Of a stretch of DNA of 64,000 nucleotides, positions 42,001 through 50,497 are shown piece after piece. This DNA is from an uncultured Arthrobacter sp. (GTDB taxonomy: Bacteria; Actinomycetota; Actinomycetes; Actinomycetales; Micrococcaceae). The DNA is taken from contig NZ_CANLXP010000004.1 in the NCBI RefSeq assembly GCF_947495145.1, positions 155,050 to 219,049 of the forward strand, in the 5' to 3' direction. The notes below the pieces were generated by a model. That model was not told the DNA's origin, did no database searches, and saw only the letters and a list, made by a program, of their open reading frames with translations. Each line of letters opens with the position of its first letter. The first letter of the stretch is position 1. The position numbers and the translations under genes are program-made.

Positions 42001-43140
42001 ATTGCGGACGATGGCCCGGACCAGCTGGTCTTTCAGCTGCACGGAATTGCTGTTGGCATTGAGCTGGAGCACGAGCGAGCCAAGGTTCAGGGCATCAAGT
42101 TCCTGCACGAACTGGTTCAGGGTGCCCCGGCGCTCGGCGACCACGAGCACGCTCTTACCCTGCTCGGCGAGCGCTGCGGCCGTGTTCAGGGCAGTTTGCG
42201 TCTGGCCGGTTCCGGGAGGAGCGGACACGACGACCGAGCCGCCGGCAACCACCGCGTCAAGGACTTTCTGCTGGCGGGGATCCGCGTCGAGGATGAGGAG
42301 CTCGGTGGACGGGTGCCTGTCATCAAGCGGCGTATCCCGGGACGGAGCCTCCGCACCGGAAGGAGCGTCGATGCCCTCACGGGCGGCATCCATGAGCGCC
42401 GACAGCAAGGGGTGCTCAGGACGAACGGCAGAGTCTGCACCGACATCGGCGAGGTCTGCGAACGTCGAGACGAGAATGTGGTGCTCGATGGTCATGCCGC
42501 GCACGTTGTCGGTGAGTGCACGGAGGCGGTCCAGCACCGGATGCGGATCGAAGCGCGCAGTGCTGTAGGCAAGCTGCGCAACGGCGTCGGAATCGAAATC
42601 GATACCGTGATCTCTGTGCAGCGTACGTACCAGCGCCGGATTGAGGTGGGCCTGTTCAGTCAGCTGGAGTTCGTAGTCGTCCTGTGAGCTGTGCACGGTC
42701 AGCGCAACGGAAGTCAGCAGAACCGGCGCGGTCAGCGAATCCGTGCGGCCGCCGTCGTCCATGGACCGCCAGGAGGCGGTGCCCGCGGCGAGGTAGCCCA
42801 CGTCGATTCCACGCTCAGTGGCGAGTTCATAGACCTTGGCGCGCAGCAGACGGGCTGCTTTCATGGCGGCCGCGTACTGGTCCGGATCACGAAGCAGCGT
42901 GGACAGGCGCGTGCGTCGGCCGGCCAGTAGCTGCGCCAGACCGGACGGATGCGCATGCGTAAGGTCGATACTGTTTGAGCGCGACGGCGTGAAGTGGAGG
43001 AGCGTATCGGTTCCGGCATGCGGACCAAGCCTCCGCAGCCACGGAATCAGGAAATCCTCAGCGGAGTCCCCGGCATCCTGCACTGGCACGGTTGTCCTCT
43101 TCCCTGCGGCCTCGCGGCCTGATCTTGACCAGATAGGCAT
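39043..43140 (-). CDS. DUF4011-helicase-Vsr-like nuclease protein with altered Walker motifs
   Basis: The 1365-residue protein has an N-terminal DUF4011-like part (DLTHAHPSGLAQLLAG, LTAPVLLTSVALTVH and AHLNPALVRTLHRDHGIDFD), a superfamily 1 helicase core and a C-terminal Vsr/REase-type domain with VAIESDGSDRYRRM (Glu1189) and RERSRLQPQLLERMGWRYMP. Walker A reads APPGTGQTQT with Gln313 where Lys is expected; motif II reads VIVLDAESIS (845-848), not DEAS. A 160-residue acidic disordered tail ends in EWLKEQKPPHWS. It is one uninterrupted frame. ATP use may be weakened or lost; nuclease or structural role is inferred. TAGCTT lies 7 bases before the ATG. Confidence 0.9.
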   Translation of the reverse strand: MPIWSRSGREAAGKRTTVPVQDAGDSAEDFLIPWLRRLGPHAGTDTLLHFTPSRSNSIDLTHAHPSGLAQLLAGRRTRLSTLLRDPDQYAAAMKAARLLRAKVYELATERGIDVGYLAAGTASWRSMDDGGRTDSLTAPVLLTSVALTVHSSQDDYELQLTEQAHLNPALVRTLHRDHGIDFDSDAVAQLAYSTARFDPHPVLDRLRALTDNVRGMTIEHHILVSTFADLADVGADSAVRPEHPLLSALMDAAREGIDAPSGAEAPSRDTPLDDRHPSTELLILDADPRQQKVLDAVVAGGSVVVSAPPGTGQTQTALNTAAALAEQGKSVLVVAERRGTLNQFVQELDALNLGSLVLQLNANSNSVQLKDQLVRAIVRNEKAVQPRLASLHETLVSHRHKLLDHVRSLHNVRSRWGCSPYQAMQSLAELTSLNPAPATTVRLKRSVMDSIPNRSELTMRLRRAAELGGFSREATQSPWYGAKLRNRKETEHAHSLAVDLARDIPLLREKVRAVAEHSHIELGTTFEEWGGQLDLLVAVRASLDKFTPDIFDRPVTDLISATAPSSWRRERTIEMSSMTRSRLRRVAKEYVRPGVHIADLHQSLVEVQEQRTLWTRYATTERHPSVPTGLAEINSFYRTIDSRLKELTSILAGTPDEPKLAALPLDELAARLAGLARDKQSLATLPERTLLLDEMRENGLGELLDDLAAREVGARQVGAELELAWWQSALEAMISGDDYLAMSDGASLRTLEAEYRLADNAHIASGAGRIRWALAERWRAALETMPAEADQLRGLLREGEPGLDALSEQADELVTALMPVWAASPLILPLVLPEDKTFDAVIVLDAESISLQSVVPALARSRQVIAFGDDRLGGPRSFTVSVEDERRNTPEHLPSAYRALAAVLPSLALRDVYRGVDKDLATFLSERFYDNELTRLPSGSEITGRGRALTVEYLPDGTGMPSSDHDGVESVAAEVTRVVDLVFEHIRQRPSYSLAVVTASTRHAQRVGEAVRLTMADAPWAADFFKPGNESFRVVPIDRAAGLTRDAVIFSLGFGRTPHGRALHNFGPLSAPDGRGKFVAAMTRARYKLHVLTCFRPEDLDPERLGHGALDFYELLRRELSEDGRHPAAEADTANEDPLVADLVDRLRSRGAAVRSNYDGVLDIVAAGGPEARTDSDGTAQFVPPVAIESDGSDRYRRMTVRERSRLQPQLLERMGWRYMPLWTIEVFTDPEGCADRISGYLGLEQADRPSPRRAAQQPPAGNGETMGTAADSTQSNDEAQQETSQGEAQQEETGAESGTGAEAEVGTDTAGPAEVQPSSEAATSTAPHGDVLPQRAAEDDPRGWNDEDGDQDEWLKEQKPPHWS

Positions 43141-43147
43141 GTCTTAC

Positions 43148-43153
43148 AAGCTA
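43148..43153 (-). promoter_or_regulatory. -10 box, leaderless start of helicase gene
   Basis: TAGCTT on the minus strand, 7 bases before ATG 43140, within the 117-base gap after guaA. Confidence 0.5.
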
Positions 43154-43233
43154 TCCGACGCTGCCCGCCGAGAGCTGCAAGCAACGCGGACCGGCGCCGG
43201 ATTTCAAGCGAACATCAAGTGTTCACTCCCCTG

Positions 43234-43250
43234 CCGGCAACTACTGCCGG
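43234..43250 (-). terminator. hairpin after guaA
   Basis: CCGGCA (43234-43239) and TGCCGG (43245-43250) flank a 5-base loop, 8 bases beyond the guaA stop. No T tract follows, so termination is only likely by position. Confidence 0.4.
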
Positions 43251-43257
43251 AAGCGGG

Positions 43258-44844
43258 TCACTCCCACTCGATGGTGCCCGGCGGCTTGCTGGTGACGTCC
43301 AGCACCACGCGATTGACGCCGTCAACCTCGTTGGTGATGCGGTTGGAAATCCGGGCGAGGAGGTCATACGGCAATCGCGACCAGTCGGCCGTCATGGCAT
43401 CCTCACTGGACACCGGACGAAGCACGATCGGATGCCCGTACGTGCGGCCGTCGCCCTGGACTCCCACGCTTCGCACATCGGCCAGCAGGACCACAGGCAT
43501 CTGCCAGACCTCGTTGTCCAGGCCTGCCGCCGTGAGTTCGGCGCGGGCGATCGCGTCTGCCTTGCGGAGCAGCTCGAGGCGTTCGGCGTTGACGGAGCCC
43601 ACAATGCGGATTCCGAGACCGGGCCCGGGGAACGGCTGGCGCCCGACGATCTCCGCCGGGAGGCCGAGTTGGGCGCCTACGGCGCGGACCTCGTCCTTGA
43701 ACAGGGTACGCAGCGGCTCGACGAGCTCGAACTGCAGGTCTTCCGGGAGACCGCCGACGTTGTGGTGGCTCTTGATATTGGCTGCACCCTCACCGCCGCC
43801 GGATTCCACGACATCGGGGTAGAGCGTGCCCTGCACGAGGAAGCGGATTTTCTCGCCGTGGGCTTCCGCATCAGCGATGATGGCGCGTTCGGCTTCCTCG
43901 AATGCGCGAATGAACTCGCGCCCGATGATTTTGCGCTTGGTTTCCGGGTCCTCGACACCCTCGAGTGCTTCCAGGAACCGCTTCTGCTCATTCGCGACGT
44001 ACAGGTTGACGCCCGTGGCGGCTACGAAGTCACGTTCCACCTGTTCCGCTTCGCCTTCGCGCAGCAAACCATGGTCGACGAACACGCAGGTCAGCTGATC
44101 GCCCACTGCGCGCTGGACGAGAGCCGCAGCGACAGCGGAATCCACGCCGCCGGAAAGCCCGCAGATGACGCGCGCGTCTCCTACCTGCTGGCGGATGCGT
44201 TCAACCTGCTCCTCGACGATGTTGCCGGTCGTCCAGTTGGGATCCAGCCGTGCGCCCTTGAAGAGGAAGTTCTCCAGGACCTGCTGGCCATGGGCGGAAT
44301 GCTTGACCTCGGGGTGCCACTGGACGCCGTAGAGCTGCTTGCCCTCATTGGCGAACGCTGCGACCGGGGCGCCGGCTGTGCTGGCCAGCACGTCAAAACC
44401 GTCCGGCGCCGCCTGGACCGAATCGCCGTGACTCATCCACGCGTTCTGGTGCTCCGGAGTTCCCTCAAGGATGGACCGCGGACCATCGGAAACGGCGACG
44501 TCGGTGGAACCGTATTCACGCAGGCCCGTCTTTGCGACAGTGCCGCCGAGCGCGGAGGCCATGGCCTGGAAGCCGTAGCAGATGCCGAGAACGGGGACAC
44601 CGGCGTCGAACAGTTCGGGGTCCACGCGGGGGGCGCCCTCGGCGTAGACGCTGGACGGCCCGCCGGAAAGGATGATGGCCACGGGATTACGTGCCAGCAT
44701 CTCCTCAGTGCTGAGGGTATGGGGAACGATCTCCGAGTACACGTCCGCTTCCCGAACGCGGCGGGCGATCAACTGGGCGTACTGCGCGCCGTAATCGACA
44801 ACGAGGACCGGCTGGTGTTCTGGAGCAGAAGCGGGGGTAGTCAC
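43258..44844 (-). CDS. guaA: GMP synthase, glutamine-hydrolysing
   Basis: The 528-residue enzyme makes GMP from XMP, ATP and glutamine. The N-terminal class I glutaminase has the nucleophile Cys in [10 protein letters not shown] and the His/Glu pair in [11 protein letters not shown]. The ATP pyrophosphatase domain has the PP loop [13 protein letters not shown] and the C-terminal dimer domain ends [13 protein letters not shown] at 44844 lies 6 bases after TATTGT, so the mRNA is probably leaderless. Together with guaB and guaB3 in this window it covers the IMP to GMP steps. Confidence 0.98.
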   Translation of the reverse strand: MTTPASAPEHQPVLVVDYGAQYAQLIARRVREADVYSEIVPHTLSTEEMLARNPVAIILSGGPSSVYAEGAPRVDPELFDAGVPVLGICYGFQAMASALGGTVAKTGLREYGSTDVAVSDGPRSILEGTPEHQNAWMSHGDSVQAAPDGFDVLASTAGAPVAAFANEGKQLYGVQWHPEVKHSAHGQQVLENFLFKGARLDPNWTTGNIVEEQVERIRQQVGDARVICGLSGGVDSAVAAALVQRAVGDQLTCVFVDHGLLREGEAEQVERDFVAATGVNLYVANEQKRFLEALEGVEDPETKRKIIGREFIRAFEEAERAIIADAEAHGEKIRFLVQGTLYPDVVESGGGEGAANIKSHHNVGGLPEDLQFELVEPLRTLFKDEVRAVGAQLGLPAEIVGRQPFPGPGLGIRIVGSVNAERLELLRKADAIARAELTAAGLDNEVWQMPVVLLADVRSVGVQGDGRTYGHPIVLRPVSSEDAMTADWSRLPYDLLARISNRITNEVDGVNRVVLDVTSKPPGTIEWE

Positions 44845-44850
44845 GCGTCA

Positions 44851-44856
44851 ACAATA
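44851..44856 (-). promoter_or_regulatory. -10 box, leaderless start of guaA
   Basis: TATTGT on the minus strand, 6 bases before GTG 44844. Confidence 0.6.
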
Positions 44857-44889
44857 GTGCGAGTGCCGGTAGTGCTGCACATTATGGAG

Positions 44890-45354
44890 TCAGTACCTTG
44901 ACTTCGCATCCGGGTGGGCAGCAAGCTCGGCCTCCACGCGGCGGTGGACGCGCTTCTCGACGATGAAGGAGAGCAGCGGGACTACGCCTCCCAGCGCAAT
45001 GATGACGAACTGCGAAAACGGCCATCGCATGAACTGCCAAAGCCGGAAGTCGGCGATGAGGTAAACCACGTACAGCCAGCCATGGACAATAAGGACGGCC
45101 GTTGAGAGATTGAAGCCGCCCGCGCCGTCGAGCTGTGCTTCCTCGACCAGGCCAAGCGCACCGGCCGATCCGCCCGCGATGATCTCCGCCCCGAAACCAT
45201 ACTTGGCCACCATCTCGACCACAACGAGCAGCAGCATGACGCCGGTGGCATAGGCCAGTACCTTGTAGAAGCTCAGCGCCGATCGGATCTGGGCGTGGGT
45301 TCCACCGAAGCGGCGTTTGCCGGCAGGGCTCTTGGCGGGTGCGGGTTTACTCAC
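44890..45354 (-). CDS. DUF3817 family membrane protein
   Basis: The 154-residue protein has the DUF3817 signature: ALSFYKVLAYATGVMLLLVV (helix 1), VLIVHGWLYVVYLIADFRLW (helix 2) and SQFVIIALGGVVPLLSFIVE (helix 3), then HRRVEAELAAHPDAKSRY. The family is actinobacterial and of unknown function. Its GTG overlaps the stop of the SURF1 gene (GTGA), so the two are translationally coupled. Insertion of about 20 residues between helices 1 and 2 (GGSAGALGLVEEAQLDGAGG) is longer than I expect for the family. No catalytic residues are evident. Confidence 0.85.
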   Translation of the reverse strand: MSKPAPAKSPAGKRRFGGTHAQIRSALSFYKVLAYATGVMLLLVVVEMVAKYGFGAEIIAGGSAGALGLVEEAQLDGAGGFNLSTAVLIVHGWLYVVYLIADFRLWQFMRWPFSQFVIIALGGVVPLLSFIVEKRVHRRVEAELAAHPDAKSRY

Positions 45355-46175
45355 GTTCTTACCTCATCGGTTGTGGGTTCTGTCTGTTGCGGTGAGTAGT
45401 GATCAGCCGGGATGTCCTGGTCCTCTTCCTCCTCCAGCGCGCGGCGGTGATCGTCGGCAACGAGCCGCCACCACAGGAAGAAGGCAAATCCGGCAAACAC
45501 AAACCATTCCACCGCGTAGAAGATGTTGAGCCAGTTCACCGGCGTCTCCTGCGGCTGCGGGCCAATGCGGACTGCCTCCAGCGGCGGCGCAGGCGGAACG
45601 GGACTGCCGTCCACAACAGTGTCGAAGGAGACAACGAATCCGGAGTACATCACCGGCACATCCCACACGTTGATGAGCTGCGCTACGGAGAGCGTTGGGA
45701 CCTGTCCGGCAACGGGCCGCTGCACCACTGGTGCCTCAGTAGGGAGGAGCCTGCCCTCCACGGCTGCCGCACCGACGTGTCCGGACACTTCGGAGACTGA
45801 ATCCGCATCGGGCACCCAACCGTGGACTACAGGCAGAACGGCGGCAGGCTGCCCTGATCCGGCAACCTCGAAAGCCGAGACGACCCACAGGCCGTCCCGG
45901 TCATCCTGAAGGCGCGTCTGCACCAGCACGCGGGTATCCGGCAGGAAGCGACCCTCCATCCGGACCATTTGATCGGCCACGCCGGCTGTCATCGGAACGC
46001 CCGGCTCGAAGACCTCGGTAAGGGGCCGGACCTGCTCGGTGGTGCTCGGCGGCGGCGGAGCGGCATCCTGCGAGCGGGAGAACTGCCACTGACTCAGGAG
46101 GACGAAAAGCGCGGCGATAGCCATGGCGAGGATCAGCGAGAGGATCCATCGAGGCTTGAGCGCGGTTTTCAACAC
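45351..46175 (-). CDS. SURF1 family cytochrome oxidase assembly protein
   Basis: The 274-residue protein has the SURF1 layout: N-terminal helix (WILSLILAMAIAALFVLLSQ) immediately followed by QWQFSRSQDA, an external domain with GRFLPDTRVLVQTR, DGLWVVSAF and VVHGWVPDADSVS, and a C-terminal helix (FYAVEWFVFAGFAFFLWWR). SURF1 helps heme insertion into cytochrome c oxidase. No oxidase gene is near, but SURF1 is often dispersed in this group. A TACCGT box 6 bases before GTG 46175 indicates a leaderless start. Confidence 0.9.
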   Translation of the reverse strand: MLKTALKPRWILSLILAMAIAALFVLLSQWQFSRSQDAAPPPPSTTEQVRPLTEVFEPGVPMTAGVADQMVRMEGRFLPDTRVLVQTRLQDDRDGLWVVSAFEVAGSGQPAAVLPVVHGWVPDADSVSEVSGHVGAAAVEGRLLPTEAPVVQRPVAGQVPTLSVAQLINVWDVPVMYSGFVVSFDTVVDGSPVPPAPPLEAVRIGPQPQETPVNWLNIFYAVEWFVFAGFAFFLWWRLVADDHRRALEEEEDQDIPADHYSPQQTEPTTDEVRT

Positions 46176-46181
46176 CTCTTA

Positions 46182-46187
46182 ACGGTA
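46182..46187 (-). promoter_or_regulatory. -10 box, leaderless start of SURF1 gene
   Basis: TACCGT on the minus strand, 6 bases before GTG 46175. Confidence 0.55.
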
Positions 46188-46304
46188 CTTGGTGCCCGTT
46201 GAAGGGGACGAATTTCGACCCCTCACGGGAGACGGAGATCACTGTGCAAAAGTGATTGGGAATCATCTATCACTTCGGAGGAATTGAGACTACGATTGAT
46301 TCTC

Positions 46305-48023
46305 GTGCGCTCGTACCCATACCCCGATCCAGGTCCGCCTGACCTCAGGTCGCCGTCCCGCTATCTGCTGTGGCTGGCGGCACGACAGAAGGGAACCCTG
46401 GCTGCCGCCGTCGTACTGGAAACGCTCCTCATGGTGGCGCAGGCTGTTGTCCCCTTCGCTCTCGGGCGTGCCATCGATGAGGGCATCATCGGGCGCAGCT
46501 GGGACGCGCTGTTGTGGTGGGTGGGGATCCTCATTGCGCTCACCGTTGGTCAGGCCTTCGCCGGCATGCTGGCGCACCGCGCGGCGATCAGCAACTGGAT
46601 GCAGGCAGCCTTCAAATCAATCCGCCTCGTGGGCTACAAGATCACCCGGACCGGTGACGCGCTGCCCCAGAAGCTTTCGACCGGCGAGGTGGTATCCACA
46701 GCTGCGTCGGATGCAACCCGCCTCGGCGAGATCTTCTATGTTGCCGCCCGCCTGGCCGGCGCACTCGTGTCATGGCTGGTGGTGTGCGCGCTCATTTCCC
46801 TGAGTTCGGTCACGCTGGCGGTTGTTGTGCTGATCGGCGTTCCGGCGTGCTGCGCGCTGCTCTTGTTCGTGGTGCGTCCGTTGCAGGCCCGCCAGCGAGA
46901 CCAGCGCGACGCCTCAGGAAAGATGACCGCGGTCGGCGCCGATACTGTTGCAGGCCTGCGGGTGCTGCGCGGCATCGGCGGGGAGCACATCTTCGTCAGC
47001 CGCTACCGGCAGCGGTCAGCGGAAACGCGCGACGCCGGCATCAAGGTCGCACGCTCGCTGGCCACCCTGGAAGCCTCGCAGGTTTTCATCTCGGGCGCGT
47101 TCAGCGTGGTCTTCACCTGGGTGGGCGCAACGCTGGTGCTCAACGGTGAAATTGCGCCCGGCCAGCTGGTGGCCCTTTTTGGCTATTCCGTGTTCCTGAT
47201 GACCCCCATCCGAAGTGCCGCCGACGGGGTCTCACACTCGATCCGGGCGCTCGTGGGGGCGCGCAAGATCATCAACGTGCTGTCCGTGGATGCCAACGTT
47301 TCCGACGGCGCCACGGCCGCTGCTCCTTCCGGACCCGCTCCCCTTGTGGACGTTTCGAGCGGCGTGGCGCTGAAGCCGGGCGGGTTGACCGCGCTTGTTT
47401 CTGCCGACCCTGCAGCCTCGGCAGACCTCGCCACGCGGCTGGGCCGGTTCGATGACTCGGTTCTGCGGGAAGCTGTGGTCCGATGGGGCGAAGCCGCGCT
47501 GCATGAGGTTCCGCTCGATGAGGTGCGGCGCCGCATTGTGGTGAGCGAAGCCAACCCGCAACTGTTCACCGGAACACTGCGCAGCCAGTTGGATCCGCAC
47601 GGACGGCACACCGATGCGGAAATCCTTGCCGCCCTCGAAGCTGCCAGCGCGCTGGACATCCTCGATGGCCTGGAGGCCGGCCTGGACTCCGAGGTCACTG
47701 AGCGGGGACGCGGATTCTCGGGCGGACAACGCCAGCGCCTGGTCTTTGCGCGGGCGCTGCTGACAGACGCCGAGACCCTCGTGCTCATCGAACCGACCAG
47801 CGCCGTCGATGCCCACACGGAGTCCCGGATTGCCGAGCGGCTGGGACGGGCGCGGCGCACCGAAGGCGGTACCACCGTCGTCGTCACTGCCAGTCCGCTG
47901 ATGCTCGGTGCCATGGACCATGTTGTCTTCCTTGAAGATGGCCGCCTGAGTGCGCAGGGATCGCACCAGGAACTGATGTCGGCTGTCCCTGCCTACCGGA
48001 ATGTGGTGATCCGCAGTGAGTGA
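46305..48023 (+). CDS. heterodimeric ABC exporter subunit with degenerate ATP-binding site
   Basis: From GTG 46305 the product is about 572 residues; TTG starts at 46284 and 46296 remain possible, with a TACGAT box 8 bases before GTG. Six helices form the type 1 exporter domain. The ATPase domain lacks a Walker A (ALVSADPAASADLATRLG, about 47395-47445, stands where GXXGXGKST belongs), the Q-loop Gln is Glu (VVSEANPQLF), Walker B is LVLIEPTS without its first Asp, and the H-loop His is gone (VTASPLM), yet the signature FSGGQRQR is intact. Its partner has the complementary set. Substrate unknown. Confidence 0.88.
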   Translation: MRSYPYPDPGPPDLRSPSRYLLWLAARQKGTLAAAVVLETLLMVAQAVVPFALGRAIDEGIIGRSWDALLWWVGILIALTVGQAFAGMLAHRAAISNWMQAAFKSIRLVGYKITRTGDALPQKLSTGEVVSTAASDATRLGEIFYVAARLAGALVSWLVVCALISLSSVTLAVVVLIGVPACCALLLFVVRPLQARQRDQRDASGKMTAVGADTVAGLRVLRGIGGEHIFVSRYRQRSAETRDAGIKVARSLATLEASQVFISGAFSVVFTWVGATLVLNGEIAPGQLVALFGYSVFLMTPIRSAADGVSHSIRALVGARKIINVLSVDANVSDGATAAAPSGPAPLVDVSSGVALKPGGLTALVSADPAASADLATRLGRFDDSVLREAVVRWGEAALHEVPLDEVRRRIVVSEANPQLFTGTLRSQLDPHGRHTDAEILAALEAASALDILDGLEAGLDSEVTERGRGFSGGQRQRLVFARALLTDAETLVLIEPTSAVDAHTESRIAERLGRARRTEGGTTVVVTASPLMLGAMDHVVFLEDGRLSAQGSHQELMSAVPAYRNVVIRSE

Positions 48024-49803
48024 TACCCAGGTGATTGAGCCTGCAGCCGACCCGGGTGTTGCCGCCTCGGGCAAGCTGCCGGTTGCTGACGCGCGTGCCG
48101 TGAAGGCAGAGTCGCTGCGGCTTGTCCGCCAACACCGCGGCGGGCTGACCAGGGTGGTGCTGCTCTACGTCGGCTCGGCCGCTGCCGGTCTGGTGGGTCC
48201 GTTCATCCTCGGCCGGGTTGTCGATGCAGTGGTTGCGGGCACCACCAGCGGATTCATCGCCGCCATGTCGCTGCTCATGCTGGGCTTTCTGGTGGTGCAG
48301 GCGCTGCTGCGGAAGCTCGCCGTCAAGGCGGGCATGGTCTTCGGCGAAACGGTGTTTGCCGAGCTGCGCGAGGACTTCATGGCGCAGGTCACCTCGCTGC
48401 CGCTGTCCACAGTGGAGAAGGCCGGCACAGGCGATCTCGTTTCCCGGACGACCAACGACGTCGACTCCGTCTCCCACACTGTCCGATTCGGCGTTCCGCA
48501 GGTGGTGGTGTCGGTGGTGACGATCATCATCACGCTGGCCGCGGCAATCCTCACCTCTCCCCTGCTCTCCCTGGCCCTCCTGGTGGGCGTCCCGCTGCTC
48601 TACCCGGCTACCCGCTGGTACCTCAAACGCAGCTCGGCCGGCTACAAGGCCGAGCGGGAGAGCTACGCGGTGGTGAACGGAGCCATCACCGAGACCATCG
48701 AGGGTGCGCGGACCGTTGACGCGCTGGGTCTCGGGGGGCTGCGCCGCGACCGGATGGACGAGTCGCTCTCAGGCAGCTTCGCCGCTGAGCGGTACACCCT
48801 CTGGCTGCGGTCGATACTGTTTCCGGCTGCGGACACCGCGTTCTGGCTCCCGGTGGCCGGCGTGCTCCTGTGGGGCGGCTGGCTGGCGTCCACGGACGCG
48901 GTGACCCCCGGTGCTGTTGCAACGGTGGCGCTCTTTGCCGTCCGCCTGATCGACCCAGTTGACCTGCTCATCATGTGGACGGACGAGATCCAGGTGGGAG
49001 CTGCATCCTTGGCGCGGATCATCGGCATCAAGAATGTTCCGGGCGACCGGACCGCGACGGATGAGCAACCCGCCTCCGACGACATCACGGTTTCCGGTGC
49101 CCGCTACGCGTACCGTCCCGGTCACGATGTGCTGCACGGCGTCGATCTTCAGCTGCGGCGCGGGGAGCGCCTGGCGATGGTCGGGCCGTCCGGTGCCGGC
49201 AAGTCGACGCTTGGGCGGCTCATCGCCGGAATCCATCCGCCCACCGGCGGCTCGGTGACGGTTGGCGGTGTGCCGCTGGTCGACCGGCCGCTTGATGCGC
49301 TGCGCCGCGAGGTCGCCCTGGTGACCCAGGAGCACCACGTTTTCGTGGGCTCCCTGGCCGACAACATCCGGCTGGGCAAGGCCGACGCGACCGAGAGTGA
49401 GATCGAAAAGGCACTGGACGACGTCGGTGCGCTGGACTGGGCGCGCACCCTGCCGGAGCGGCTCGATACCGAGGTCGGTTCGGGAGCGTACGAGCTGACG
49501 CCCGCGCAGGCACAGGAAGTCGCCCTGGCCCGCCTGGTGTTGGCGGATCCGCACACTCTGGTGCTCGATGAGGCGACGTCCCTGATCGATCCGCAGGCCG
49601 CGCGAGATCTTGAGCGCTCGCTCAGCGCAGTCCTCGAGGGGCGCACGGTGGTGGCGATTGCCCACCGCCTGCATACCGCGCACGACGCCGACCGCGTGGC
49701 TGTGGTGGAAAACGGCAACATCACCGAGCTCGGCTCCCATGACGAGCTGCTCGCGCTCGGCGGCTCGTATGCCTCGCTCTGGCGGTCCTGGCGGACCGAG
49801 TAG
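48016..49803 (+). CDS. heterodimeric ABC exporter subunit with complete Walker A
   Basis: The 595-residue protein starts at GTG 48016, 8 bases inside the preceding gene. Six exporter helices are followed by an ATPase domain with Walker A VGPSGAGKSTLGRLIAG, Q-loop LVTQEHHVFVG, Walker B TLVLDEATSLID with the catalytic Glu, and H-loop AIAHRLH. Its signature motif is degenerate, LTPAQAQEVALAR, instead of LSGGQ. In a heterodimer, its Walker A meets the good signature of the partner to form one working site, while the other site is dead. Efflux of a lipid, peptide or drug is possible. Confidence 0.92.
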   Translation: MSDTQVIEPAADPGVAASGKLPVADARAVKAESLRLVRQHRGGLTRVVLLYVGSAAAGLVGPFILGRVVDAVVAGTTSGFIAAMSLLMLGFLVVQALLRKLAVKAGMVFGETVFAELREDFMAQVTSLPLSTVEKAGTGDLVSRTTNDVDSVSHTVRFGVPQVVVSVVTIIITLAAAILTSPLLSLALLVGVPLLYPATRWYLKRSSAGYKAERESYAVVNGAITETIEGARTVDALGLGGLRRDRMDESLSGSFAAERYTLWLRSILFPAADTAFWLPVAGVLLWGGWLASTDAVTPGAVATVALFAVRLIDPVDLLIMWTDEIQVGAASLARIIGIKNVPGDRTATDEQPASDDITVSGARYAYRPGHDVLHGVDLQLRRGERLAMVGPSGAGKSTLGRLIAGIHPPTGGSVTVGGVPLVDRPLDALRREVALVTQEHHVFVGSLADNIRLGKADATESEIEKALDDVGALDWARTLPERLDTEVGSGAYELTPAQAQEVALARLVLADPHTLVLDEATSLIDPQAARDLERSLSAVLEGRTVVAIAHRLHTAHDADRVAVVENGNITELGSHDELLALGGSYASLWRSWRTE

Positions 49804-49810
49804 CTGCCAG

Positions 49811-49916
49811 CTCGAGCAGACTGGACATCGACTCGAGCAATCCGGACACAAAACCGAGCAACCTGGACCGATGTGAGCGAAATTCCGCTCACTTGTGTCC
49901 AGGTTGCTCCCGCTCG
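49811..49916. repeat. intergenic repeat element A: 21-bp units plus long hairpin
   Basis: Three related units with core CGAGCAAxCTGGAC begin near 49812, 49833 and 49854. The last unit runs into a nested palindrome: GAGCAACCTGGAC (49856-49868), TGAGCG, loop AAATTC, CGCTCA, then GTCCAGGTTGCTC (49897-49909). It lies between the converging ABC and PTS genes and could terminate both. A relative (element B) lies at 59652-59756. Confidence 0.85.
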
Positions 49917-49923
49917 TACGGGA

Positions 49924-50409
49924 CTAGTGGTCGAAAAACACCAGCGATGAGTTGATGAGTTCGCTGATCACTTCGGCGTCGTGCGCCCGGCGGAGTGATT
50001 CGCGGAAGTTTTCCTTGAACAGCGAACGGGCAAGCGTGGCGAGGACCTCCAGGTGCTCGGAGAAGGACGCCGCGGGCGTTGCGATCAGGAGCACCAGTGT
50101 TGCCGGGCCGTCCTGGGCGCCGAAGTCCAGGCTGTGCCCGTACCGGGTGACGCCGACGGCGATGGAGGTCTGCTCGACGAACTCGCTGCGGGCGTGGGGC
50201 ACTCCCACTCCGCCGGGCAGGCCGGTAGCCATCTGGTGCTCACGGGAATTGACCTGTGCGAGGAAGCCCTCAAGGTTGGTGATGCGCCCGGACTGGTGCA
50301 GGCGGGCAGCCAGCTGGGCGGCGGCGTCGGCCTTGTCCTCAGCCACCATGTCGAGGATCACCATCTGCGGTGTGGTCAATTCGGCGTCATGCAGATCGAG
50401 GGGTGTCAC
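49924..50409 (-). CDS. PTS EIIA domain protein (fructose/mannitol type)
   Basis: The 161-residue protein is a single EIIA domain: MTGLPGGVGVPHARSEFV-type loop with the phospho-accepting His in GVPHARS, TRYGHSLDFG and VLLIATPAASFSEHLEVLAT. The start GTG 50409 has AGAGG six bases upstream. No EIIB or EIIC gene is present in the window, so it may serve a distant permease or act in regulation, as EIIA paralogs do. glpD is immediately upstream in the same direction (88-base gap). Confidence 0.87.
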   Translation of the reverse strand: MTPLDLHDAELTTPQMVILDMVAEDKADAAAQLAARLHQSGRITNLEGFLAQVNSREHQMATGLPGGVGVPHARSEFVEQTSIAVGVTRYGHSLDFGAQDGPATLVLLIATPAASFSEHLEVLATLARSLFKENFRESLRRAHDAEVISELINSSLVFFDH

Positions 50410-50497
50410 AACCGGCCTCTCACAGGGATATCGGGAACTGGTGCGTCTGGAAGAGTGCGCCGGACGCCAGTGCCTGACCGGCGCGCCGATCCGATTC

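Noticed and set aside
43219..44901. 560-residue plus-strand frame opposite guaA
   Set aside because: Antisense to a complete and well-conserved GMP synthase; residue composition is that of a shadow frame.
49811..49916. CRISPR-like direct repeats at element A
   Set aside because: Units vary, spacing is about 21 bases with no unique spacers, and an inverted unit ends the element.
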